Both the position numbers and the translations under genes were made by a program. 5,175 nucleotides of DNA, from positions 1 through 5,175 of the forward strand of contig JAGLDO010000148.1 of assembly GCA_023145555.1 (NCBI GenBank), in the 5' to 3' direction. Under the pieces are notes generated by a model. That model worked only from the letters and a program-made list of their open reading frames with translations, was not told where the DNA came from and ran no database searches. Of the stretch, positions 1 to 5,175 are shown piece after piece. The DNA is from Bacteroidales bacterium (GTDB taxonomy: Bacteria > Bacteroidota > Bacteroidia > Bacteroidales > B39-G9). Numbering within the stretch: the stretch's first letter is position 1; the number at the start of each line of letters is the position of its first letter.

Positions 1-51
1 TGTCCAACCAAACAGTTTTAAAATAAATTTGCTTAAATATTTTGAAATCAT
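1..51 (-). CDS. 5' end of a gene cut by the window edge; possible lysophospholipid acyltransferase (PlsC-like)
   Basis: Reading the minus strand from the ATG at 51-49 gives 17 uninterrupted codons, MISKYLSKFILKLFGWT, running off the window. The mix of basic residues and hydrophobics ending in a Gly-Trp pair resembles, from memory, the N-terminus of 1-acyl-sn-glycerol-3-phosphate acyltransferase-like proteins of Bacteroidota. In those proteins a short amphipathic membrane-associating helix ends in 'LGW' before the acyltransferase domain. The catalytic HX4D motif would lie outside the window, so the product is a guess. A consensus-like promoter at 116-146 on the same strand supports a real gene start. 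No Shine-Dalgarno sequence is visible; the start is preceded by an A-rich stretch, as for the other genes here. It could also be an unrelated membrane-associated protein. Confidence 0.5.
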   Translation of the reverse strand, partial: MISKYLSKFILKLFGWT

Positions 52-115
52 TTTGTTAAGAAAAAAAGTGTTTTGTTCGTTTGAATAAAAGAAAGATACT
101 CTTTATATAATTCTT

Positions 116-146
116 CAAAAATATAAAATTAAATGTTTTAATGAAA
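116..146 (-). promoter_or_regulatory. Bacteroidota-type promoter for the gene at the left edge
   Basis: On the minus strand TATTTTTG (123-116) matches the -7 consensus TAnnTTTG exactly. Exactly 19 bases upstream lies TTTC (146-143), three of four bases of the -33 TTTG element. Transcription would start near 110, giving a leader of roughly 60 bases before the ATG at 51. The site lies between the TPR stop codon and the next gene, as expected for an independent transcription unit. It is a motif match only, and A+T-rich sequence makes chance matches possible. Confidence 0.45.
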
Positions 147-154
147 TTTATCTT

Positions 155-169
155 TACTTATAATAAGTA
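155..169 (-). terminator. Hairpin directly after the TPR gene stop, possible weak terminator
   Basis: TACTTA and TAAGTA form a perfect 6-bp inverted repeat with a three-base loop, starting on the base after the TPR stop codon (172-170). In the minus-strand transcript it is followed by AAGATAAATTTC and not a U-tract, so it is not a textbook intrinsic terminator. The stem is all A/T except for one G/C pair. It may mark the end of the operon or protect the 3' end of the message, or it may be chance in A+T-rich DNA. Confidence 0.3.
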
Positions 170-457
170 TTAATCAAACCAAGGGTCTTTTGTTAAATTT
201 GTGTTTGCATAAACATCAATATTAATAAACCTTATTGTTGTTTCAAGCATTTCAATATTTGTTTCTGCTTCTATGCAGGACGGATCGATTTCTAAAATCT
301 TTTTATAATCATTTATAGCTTTAGTGTAAGCTCCAATCTTCATATAAAGCTTAGCTCTTTCTTTGTATAATTCTATCTTTTGAGGATGTTTTATAATTTT
401 TAGAGTTAATTTTTTAATTAAGGCTAAGAATTTTTTTTTTGATCTTTTATTATCCAT
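170..457 (-). CDS. Small single-repeat TPR protein
   Basis: This is a 95-residue soluble protein of unknown role with one clear tetratricopeptide repeat at residues 28-61. Y31, A35, Y38, G42, A47, Y51 and P59 fall on TPR consensus positions 4, 8, 11, 15, 20, 24 and 32. The N-terminus is very basic (K4 to K9, with K7-K9 encoded by a 10-base A-run), followed by a helix (residues 10-23) that could pack against the repeat. Residues 62-76 probably form the capping helix. The last residues, DPWFD, form an acidic-aromatic tail. There is no signal peptide or membrane segment, so it is probably cytoplasmic. TPRs bind other proteins, so an adaptor role is likely, but the partner is unknown. The ATG lies 12 bases after the MBL hydrolase stop, implying cotranscription and possibly a shared function. 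No Shine-Dalgarno is visible. A second, degenerate repeat could exist in the N-terminal helix. Confidence 0.85.
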   Translation of the reverse strand: MDNKRSKKKFLALIKKLTLKIIKHPQKIELYKERAKLYMKIGAYTKAINDYKKILEIDPSCIEAETNIEMLETTIRFINIDVYANTNLTKDPWFD

Positions 458-469
458 GTCTTAAGATTA

Positions 470-1246
470 TTAAAATTGAAACACATCTCCTGATTTTACT
501 TGTTTGATTTTAAAATGCTCATAAAATTTAGATAGAGCAGGCAACTCAGTACAATGTGAAGGATAGATTTTTTTAATATTAAGATTTTTTATACAATTAA
601 TTACTTTCATGGTTACTTCATCGTCTTTTTTTAAGTGAAAACCACCAATAACAGCATATACATTCTTATTGCCTGTAACTTTCATAGCATAATTTATTAT
701 ATTGCAGATGCCTGAATGGCTACATCCTGTAACAATTATTAAACCTTTATCAGATTTTATTACTAATGCAGAATCGTCAATAACGAAATCGGGAGAACCA
801 TCTTCTTTGTTGAAAGTGGTTGTTTTTGCTTCAAAATCATTTTCTCTGGGAATCTCACCAAGAAAAATTATGTTTTTTGAAATATTATATGGTTTAATCG
901 TTGTAATTAGATTGAATTGTTTTTTTGCTTGTTCAATATTCAAAGGTAAACCAATATATTTAGTGCCATTTCGGCTATATCTTTTAATAAAAGATTCTGG
1001 ATGACAAATAAGAGTTTTGTTTTTTAAATAAACCAATCCGTTTCCATGGTCATAATGACCGTGACTTAAAGCAATTGTATCAATATTATCTAGATTTATA
1101 TTTGCTATTTTTGCATTTCTTAGAAACACATCAGAAGGCCCTGCATCAAACAATATTGCTTTATCGTCTTCAATAAGGTATGATAATCCATGCTCGGAAC
1201 TGAAACCATTACCGGGACTATTATCATTTAAAACTGTTAATTTCAT
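470..1246 (-). CDS. MBL-fold metallohydrolase, COG1237/MJ0301 type
   Basis: This 258-residue metallo-beta-lactamase-fold enzyme is probably cytoplasmic, as it has no signal peptide. The metal motif HxHxDH is intact at residues 62-67 (H62, H64, D66, H67). Further conserved blocks are EHGLSYLIE (18-26), FDAG (33-36), TGCSHSGICN (173-182, with H177 a likely metal ligand), GGFHL (201-205) and PSHC (229-232, with H231 a likely last ligand). These blocks are typical of COG1237. Databases often label such proteins '7,8-dihydropterin-6-methyl-4-(beta-D-ribofuranosyl)aminobenzene-5'-phosphate synthase' after an archaeal assignment. That pathway (methanopterin) is not expected in this host, so the label should not be copied; the substrate is unknown. 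Length is normal for the family and the gene looks intact. It follows the methyltransferase gene by 101 bases and precedes the TPR gene by 12. No consensus promoter is seen directly upstream, so it may be read from the methyltransferase promoter. Confidence 0.93.
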   Translation of the reverse strand: MKLTVLNDNSPGNGFSSEHGLSYLIEDDKAILFDAGPSDVFLRNAKIANINLDNIDTIALSHGHYDHGNGLVYLKNKTLICHPESFIKRYSRNGTKYIGLPLNIEQAKKQFNLITTIKPYNISKNIIFLGEIPRENDFEAKTTTFNKEDGSPDFVIDDSALVIKSDKGLIIVTGCSHSGICNIINYAMKVTGNKNVYAVIGGFHLKKDDEVTMKVINCIKNLNIKKIYPSHCTELPALSKFYEHFKIKQVKSGDVFQF

Positions 1247-1291
1247 GTATTTTTTTAATTTATTTATTTAAGTACTTATGATTACTTATTC

Positions 1292-1351
1292 ATAATGAAG
1301 ACTTTTGGTTTTTACTATAACTTTAATTCTAAGCTCTTCATTCTTCATTAT
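1292..1351. repeat. 10-bp inverted repeat spanning the methyltransferase stop and the gap to the hydrolase gene
   Basis: ATAATGAAGA at 1292-1301 is exactly complementary to TCTTCATTAT at 1342-1351, with 40 bases between. The right arm includes the methyltransferase stop codon (1350-1348 on the minus strand). Next to it, the 7-base unit CTTCATT is repeated in tandem (1336-1349). The intervening DNA is A+T-rich and shows no gene. It could be a long-loop mRNA structure between cotranscribed genes, or the remnant of a small mobile intergenic repeat. There is no U-tract that would make it a standard terminator. Confidence 0.4.
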
Positions 1352-1977
1352 TTCTCAATACTAATCACTACAAAACTTCCTTCACCATATCCGTCTTTAA
1401 AACTCTGCACCTTATTAATTTCATTGAGTTTTCCAAAAACTGTTTGTCTTATAACAGGATTTTTAAAACCACATTCTTTCAGTAAGTTAAGAACTGTATT
1501 TGTCGAATAAAACGTTGCATCTTTATAAAACAAACTATCTTCTTTATTTTTTAAATAATTTTTTCCTAAAGAGCTGTCTTTATCAACAAATCCGACAATA
1601 AATTTTCCTCCAAATTTTAGAACACGCTTTACTTCAAGAAATGATTTTTTTATTTCATCAACAAAACAAATTGTTGTTACTATTAAAGCAAAATCGTAAG
1701 AATTTGAGCTATAAGGTAAGTTCTCGGCAATTCCATCAATAACATTGAGCCCCCTATTTTTGGCTATAACACGCATTTTTTCGGATGGTTCAATCCCATC
1801 TTCAATAGATAGTGGTATAGCAAAAAGTCCGCTTCCCATTCCAACTTCCATTCCTTTTTTATGTCTTGGTATGAAATCCTGAATGGCTTTTATTTCAGAT
1901 AGATAAACATTTTTGTTTAACATAAACCATTTTTCGTATTGTTCATAATGTTTATCAAAAGTTTCAGTTTTTGGCAT
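1348..1977 (-). CDS. Class I SAM-dependent methyltransferase (type 11 like)
   Basis: This is a 209-residue cytoplasmic enzyme with the Rossmann-type fold that uses S-adenosylmethionine. Motif I is MEVGMGSGLF (residues 43-52; the glycines G46, G48 and G50 form the SAM loop). Motif II ends in the acidic residue E63 of GIEPS, expected to hold the ribose hydroxyls. AENLPYSSNSYD (84-95) corresponds to the adenine-contacting region and motif IV, and LKFGGKFIVGF (120-130) is the post-motif strand. The N-terminal YEQYEKWFMLNKNVYLSEIKAI helix region (11-32, in two parts) and the C-terminal GEGSFVVI strand look like natural family ends, so the gene appears complete. The methyl acceptor cannot be told from sequence; small-molecule and protein acceptors both occur in type 11 enzymes. 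The ATG at 1977 is the only good in-frame start, because an in-frame upstream ATG at 2022 runs into a stop. No Shine-Dalgarno is present. The gene lies 153 bases after the kinase and 101 before the hydrolase. Confidence 0.9.
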   Translation of the reverse strand: MPKTETFDKHYEQYEKWFMLNKNVYLSEIKAIQDFIPRHKKGMEVGMGSGLFAIPLSIEDGIEPSEKMRVIAKNRGLNVIDGIAENLPYSSNSYDFALIVTTICFVDEIKKSFLEVKRVLKFGGKFIVGFVDKDSSLGKNYLKNKEDSLFYKDATFYSTNTVLNLLKECGFKNPVIRQTVFGKLNEINKVQSFKDGYGEGSFVVISIEK

Positions 1978-2055
1978 ATCAATTGATTTTTAATTTAATA
2001 AATGTAAGATAAGAATGAACATGTTGATATTTTTTCATATCATTTATATATTTTT

Positions 2056-2063
2056 CAAAGTTA
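2056..2063 (-). promoter_or_regulatory. TAnnTTTG -7 element, candidate promoter for the methyltransferase gene
   Basis: TAACTTTG on the minus strand matches the Bacteroidota -7 consensus TAnnTTTG exactly and lies in the gap between kinase and methyltransferase. Transcription would begin near 2050, giving a leader of about 70 bases. No -33 TTTG is found 17-22 bases upstream, which weakens the call. A 13-base perfect dyad, ATGAAA-T-TTTCAT (2064-2076), abuts the element on its upstream side, where a regulator could sit. If real, this promoter would make the methyltransferase, hydrolase and TPR genes a unit separate from the kinase. Confidence 0.38.
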
Positions 2064-2130
2064 ATGAAATTTTCATAAAACTGTATTTGTAAAATTTTTT
2101 TGTTGTAATTTTTGTATAAAAAATAATGAG

Positions 2131-4932
2131 TTATAAGAATTCATTAAGAGTAGATATTAGCTTATTTAATATAATTGGTTTAGCAAGATATGCATCACAT
2201 CCGTAATTAAGTAAACGATCTTTATCTTCATCTAAAGCATAAGCCGTTTGTGCAATAATAGGAATATTTTTATTAAAAGATTTAATTTGTGTTGTGGCTT
2301 CAATTCCATCTAAAACAGGCATTTTTATATCCATAAGAACTGCATTTACATCATCTTTTTTACAAATATCAACAGCTTCTTGCCCGTTTTTAGCCCATAT
2401 TATTTTTGCATTTGTTTTTCGGAGCATTTCATGAATTAAAATATAATTTACTTCATTATCTTCCGCAACAAGAATTTTTTTATTTTCCCAATTTAAACCT
2501 TCAATGCTTTTTGTTTTTTTATCAGCTGGTTTTGTTGCTGAAATTTCAACAAGTGGTATTTTGAAATAAAATGTAGTTCCTTTGTCTTTTACAGAACTAA
2601 CCCATATTTCACCTCCCAACAATTCAACTAATTTTTTTGAGATAGCCAAGCCTAAGCCTGAACCTTCTTTGTTTCTATTTGTTTTTAATTGTTTAAATCT
2701 ATCAAAAACTAAATTCTTTTCTTTTTCTGAAATTCCTATCCCTGAATCGTTAACATAAAATTGTAAAAAATTGTCTTCAGTAATGCTGTAACCGAATTTA
2801 ATATACCCCTCTTCTGTAAATTTTAATGCATTACCAATAAGATTTGTTAAGATTTGTTTTAATCTAAAACCATCTGTAACAATTGTGAAATTATCATTTT
2901 TGTTTTCTGTTTCATAAGATAAAGTTACATTATCTTTATGTCTATTATTTTTTATACCATCAAATGAGTAATACAACTCATTCATAATTTTGTTAAGCCG
3001 ACATTCAGACTGGTTTATTTGAATCTGACCGGCTTCAATTTTTGAAATATCAAGAATTTCATCAATTAAATTTAATAAAGAAATTCCGCTCTGATTAATT
3101 AAATCTACATACTCTTCTTTTTGGTCAGTTGTGAGATCCGGATCAACGAGTAAATCTGAAAAACCTATTATGGAATTCAAAGGAGTTCTAATTTCATGAG
3201 ACATATTGGCAAGAAAAGCAGTCTTGAATTTGTCTGTCTTTTCAGCCTTTCCTTTAGCTTTCTTTAATAATTTTGTTGTCTCATAACGCTCTGTTATGTC
3301 ACGACATATTCCTATTATTCCAAGGATATTACCTGTATCGTCAATAAATAATTTCTTAACAGTATCAAAAATAATTTTATCACCATTTTTATTTACATCC
3401 CAAGTTTCACCTCTGTAAGTTTTTTTGTCAATTAATATTTCAGAATCTGACTGAAATTGGTAATCGGCTCTGTCGCTGTCATATAATTCATAATCTGTTT
3501 TACCTAAAAAGTCTATTTCTTTAAAATTGTAAAAATCTAAAAAAGCTTTATTTGCTCCAATATATTTACCGTCAATATCTTTATAAAAAATTAAATCAGG
3601 TATAGAATTGATTAATGAGTGAAGAATTGATTTTTCTTTTGTCAACGAATTTTCAATTTGATTCTGTCTTGTAATGTCAACTGCAACAACTAAGGTTGAT
3701 TTTTCTTTCGAACTGTATTCTGTATAAGGTATCATGGTAATGTTAAAAATTCTCTCATTGCCATTTGCATTTTCAATCGAATACTTGTTAATAACTTGTT
3801 TTTTATCTGAATATTTAATCTTCTCTAAAATTCCAATATATTTTTCTTTTATATTTTCCTTTGTTAATATTTTGTCAGAAGAAATTCCCATAAAATCTGA
3901 AGCTGCTTTATTAGCAAGAATAATGTTATTTTTTTCGTCTTTTGCAAATATTATAAGTGGCACTAAATCAACAATTTGTCTTATTCGTTTTTCACTGCTT
4001 AATAATTGTTCTTGAATTTTTCTTCGTTGATTTAATTCTTTATTTATTTCTTGTGTTTTTTGTTTTACTTTTTTTCTTAACAACCATACTAAAAATATGA
4101 TTATTATAATGGAAATAAACAATAACATTCCAATAATAATAAAATCTCTTATAGAAGATTTATTAATGTTTTTCTTTTCAAGTTCTGTAAACCATTTGTT
4201 ATAAATATTAAAATATTCTCCATTATTTTTAAGAATATCAATAGCATTATTAATTTTTGCAATTAGCAATGTGTCTGTTTTATTAGTTGCAAAGCAATAT
4301 TCTTTTGAAGGAAAAGCAGAAACTGAACTTCTAATGTTTTTTAATTTTAGTTTTTTAATATTATGAGTTGCATTTAAATATGATAAGAAGGCACAGTCGT
4401 GTTTTCCTGAAGAAAGTAATTTTAAAGCACTTTCATGATTTTTAACTTCTATAATATTTGGCGAATAATTGTTTTCAACTAAATAATTTTCTGCAACATC
4501 TCCTTTTTGAACTATTATTCGTTTTCCTTTTATATCATCGAGAGAGTTTATTATTAAATCTTTTCTGGTAAAAATTGAATATGATATAATATTAAATGGT
4601 TTTGACAGATAAAATTTTTCACTTCTGTTTTTCGAATAAATCAAACAAATAACTACATTGTTTCTTTTTTTGTTTATTGTTTTTAATGCATCTTCCCAGG
4701 TCAAAAGTCTAACATCAGTTTCAATATTAATGACTTTGGAAATAGCGTTTATCATGTCTATATTAAAACCAGTTGCTTCTCCATTGTCATCAATAAATTC
4801 ATATGGGTAAAAATCTCTATCTCCTAAAAATATTAAAGTGTCATTATGAGCAAGAATATTGGAACTGTTTAATAATAAAACGAATGAAATTAAAACTAAA
4901 GTATTAATATGTTTTAATATTGATATTTTCAT
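2131..4932 (-). CDS. Membrane hybrid histidine kinase: SBP type-3 sensor, 2 PAS, HisKA, HATPase_c, receiver
   Basis: This 933-residue inner-membrane sensor appears complete. Residues 1-28 look like a signal peptide (K2/K7, hydrophobic 11-21, possible cut after A28). Residues 31-250 resemble a periplasmic solute-binding domain (SBP_bac_3) with R103 at the ligand-carboxylate position. Residues 263-285 form one membrane helix, and 286-315 a probable coiled coil. PAS domains span about 312-425 and 434-550, ending in VDITRQ and CRDITER. HisKA (570-636) has the phosphoacceptor H579 in SHEIRTPLN. HATPase_c (683-795) has the N box (N697, N701), G1 DSGIGI (729-734), F box FDRF (743-746) and G2 GSGLGLAI (757-764). 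The receiver (818-933) has E824/D825, phospho-acceptor D868, T896 and K918. All catalytic residues are present, so it should autophosphorylate and pass phosphate to its own receiver in response to a periplasmic ligand plus cytoplasmic PAS cues. There is no HPt or DNA-binding output in the protein or beside it. Confidence 0.95.
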   Translation of the reverse strand: MKISILKHINTLVLISFVLLLNSSNILAHNDTLIFLGDRDFYPYEFIDDNGEATGFNIDMINAISKVINIETDVRLLTWEDALKTINKKRNNVVICLIYSKNRSEKFYLSKPFNIISYSIFTRKDLIINSLDDIKGKRIIVQKGDVAENYLVENNYSPNIIEVKNHESALKLLSSGKHDCAFLSYLNATHNIKKLKLKNIRSSVSAFPSKEYCFATNKTDTLLIAKINNAIDILKNNGEYFNIYNKWFTELEKKNINKSSIRDFIIIGMLLFISIIIIIFLVWLLRKKVKQKTQEINKELNQRRKIQEQLLSSEKRIRQIVDLVPLIIFAKDEKNNIILANKAASDFMGISSDKILTKENIKEKYIGILEKIKYSDKKQVINKYSIENANGNERIFNITMIPYTEYSSKEKSTLVVAVDITRQNQIENSLTKEKSILHSLINSIPDLIFYKDIDGKYIGANKAFLDFYNFKEIDFLGKTDYELYDSDRADYQFQSDSEILIDKKTYRGETWDVNKNGDKIIFDTVKKLFIDDTGNILGIIGICRDITERYETTKLLKKAKGKAEKTDKFKTAFLANMSHEIRTPLNSIIGFSDLLVDPDLTTDQKEEYVDLINQSGISLLNLIDEILDISKIEAGQIQINQSECRLNKIMNELYYSFDGIKNNRHKDNVTLSYETENKNDNFTIVTDGFRLKQILTNLIGNALKFTEEGYIKFGYSITEDNFLQFYVNDSGIGISEKEKNLVFDRFKQLKTNRNKEGSGLGLAISKKLVELLGGEIWVSSVKDKGTTFYFKIPLVEISATKPADKKTKSIEGLNWENKKILVAEDNEVNYILIHEMLRKTNAKIIWAKNGQEAVDICKKDDVNAVLMDIKMPVLDGIEATTQIKSFNKNIPIIAQTAYALDEDKDRLLNYGCDAYLAKPIILNKLISTLNEFL

Positions 4933-4953
4933 TTAATTATTTTTTTATCTTTT

Positions 4954-4984
4954 TAAATATATATAAAATTTTTAATAATTCAAA
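4954..4984 (-). promoter_or_regulatory. Bacteroidota-type promoter for the kinase gene
   Basis: On the minus strand TTTG (4984-4981) is followed after exactly 19 bases by TATATTTA (4961-4954), seven of eight positions of TAnnTTTG if the two n are counted. Spacing and place are right for the kinase ATG at 4932, with a short leader of about 15 bases. The leader is A-rich (AAAAAGATAAAAAAATAATTAA) in part and has no Shine-Dalgarno sequence, as usual in this phylum. A short dyad, AAAAGT-gtaat-ACTTTT (4983-4999), overlaps the -33 element and could serve as an operator. The match sits in very A+T-rich DNA, so chance cannot be excluded. Confidence 0.37.
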
Positions 4985-5065
4985 AAGTGTAATACTTTTA
5001 TTTTTTTTAATTATGCTTAAATTCGTAACTTATTGCTAAATAACCTTAATAATTAATAATTTAGA

Positions 5066-5167
5066 CTACTCCGAAAACAGGATAGTACGTCATTGCAATC
5101 TGCCAGCTGGCGGAGAAGCAATCTCAATCATCTAACAAACACTGCTGTTCGGATTTGTAATCCCGAA
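5066..5167. repeat. Composite palindromic intergenic repeat (REP-like), possibly continuing past the window
   Basis: This stretch stands out from its A+T-rich surroundings: 20 of the 40 bases at 5091-5130 are G or C. It holds nested dyads. The core is ATTGC-aa-TCTGCCAG (5092-5106) facing CTGGCGGA-gaa-GCAAT (5107-5122), with one G/T mismatch and the perfect palindrome GCCAGCTGGC (5102-5111) at the centre. Outer arms CCGAaaACAG (5071-5080) and CTGTTCGG (5145-5152) enclose it. A second hairpin, TTCGGATT-tgt-AATCCCGAA (5148-5167), has one bulged C. The 'CGTCATTGC...GCAATCTC' framework resembles, from memory, dispersed REP-like repeats seen in many bacterial genomes, and GGATTTGTAATCC resembles a palindrome common between Bacteroidota genes. 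No coding sense is visible. It may be a non-autonomous mobile repeat, or a bidirectional transcription barrier upstream of the kinase. Confidence 0.6.
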
Positions 5168-5175
5168 TTAACAAG

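Noticed and set aside
702..1004. Plus-strand open frame of 100 codons
   Set aside because: It lies wholly inside the MBL hydrolase gene on the other strand, which has intact family motifs. The plus-strand translation shows no recognisable domain.
470..1246. Annotation as the methanopterin-pathway ribofuranosylaminobenzene 5'-phosphate synthase-type enzyme
   Set aside because: Only family-level motifs support it. The label derives from archaeal relatives, and the pathway is not expected in a bacterium of this type.
1295..1510. Plus-strand open frame of 71 codons
   Set aside because: It overlaps the methyltransferase 3' end and the inverted repeat. Its hydrophobic look comes from A+T-rich antisense sequence.
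1990..2022. Ten-residue leader peptide MFILILHLLN upstream of the methyltransferase on the minus strand
   Set aside because: It has no ribosome-binding site, no run of one regulatory amino acid and no attenuator-like hairpin with U-tract after it. A chance ORF is more likely.
2077..2130. Intrinsic terminator after the kinase gene
   Set aside because: The A- and T-runs downstream of the stop at 2131-2133 are not preceded by a stable G+C-containing stem, so I could not support a terminator.
3734..4015. Plus-strand open frame of 93 codons with hydrophobic stretches
   Set aside because: It is antisense to the first PAS domain of the kinase. The coding evidence for the kinase is overwhelming.
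5066..5167. CRISPR repeat or tRNA
   Set aside because: There is no regularly spaced repeat-spacer unit, and no cloverleaf or T-arm consensus. The dyads fit an intergenic palindromic repeat better.

Overview
The window is a strongly A+T-rich piece of bacterial chromosome. Every gene I can support lies on the minus strand, so the biological order runs from high to low coordinates. The best guess for the host is a member of the Bacteroidota. The reasons are the low G+C, the lack of clear Shine-Dalgarno sequences before the starts, several matches to the Bacteroidota-type promoter (TTTG, about 19 bases, TAnnTTTG), a hybrid kinase architecture common in that phylum, and palindromic intergenic repeats of a style frequent in its genomes. 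This is inference, because no rRNA or marker gene is present.

Layout in the direction of transcription: (1) 4933-5175 is intergenic. Its outer part (about 5066-5167) is a less A+T-rich, palindrome-filled repeat, and its inner part holds a good promoter candidate. (2) 2131-4932 is a complete 933-residue membrane hybrid histidine kinase: signal peptide, periplasmic solute-binding-protein type-3 sensor, one membrane helix, two PAS domains, HisKA, HATPase_c and receiver. (3) 1978-2130 is a 153-base gap with a perfect TAnnTTTG element and short dyads. (4) 1348-1977 is a class I SAM-dependent methyltransferase. (5) 1247-1347 is a 101-base gap with a 10-bp inverted repeat that overlaps the methyltransferase stop codon. 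(6) 470-1246 is a metallo-beta-lactamase-fold hydrolase of the COG1237/MJ0301 type. (7) 170-457 is a small one-repeat TPR protein starting 12 bases after the hydrolase stop. (8) 52-169 is a gap with a hairpin directly after the TPR stop and a promoter matching the consensus. (9) 1-51 is the first 17 codons of a further gene cut by the window edge, perhaps a lysophospholipid (1-acylglycerol-3-phosphate) acyltransferase.

The hydrolase and TPR gene almost certainly share a transcript. The methyltransferase may head the same transcript, because no separate consensus promoter is seen before the hydrolase. The kinase ends in a receiver and has no HPt or DNA-binding output next to it, so its partner must lie elsewhere. 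Nothing ties the kinase to the methyltransferase/hydrolase/TPR genes beyond adjacency. I see no CRISPR array, tRNA, rRNA, transposase or obvious defence system. The window looks like ordinary chromosome with some points worth checking, and not clearly a new system.
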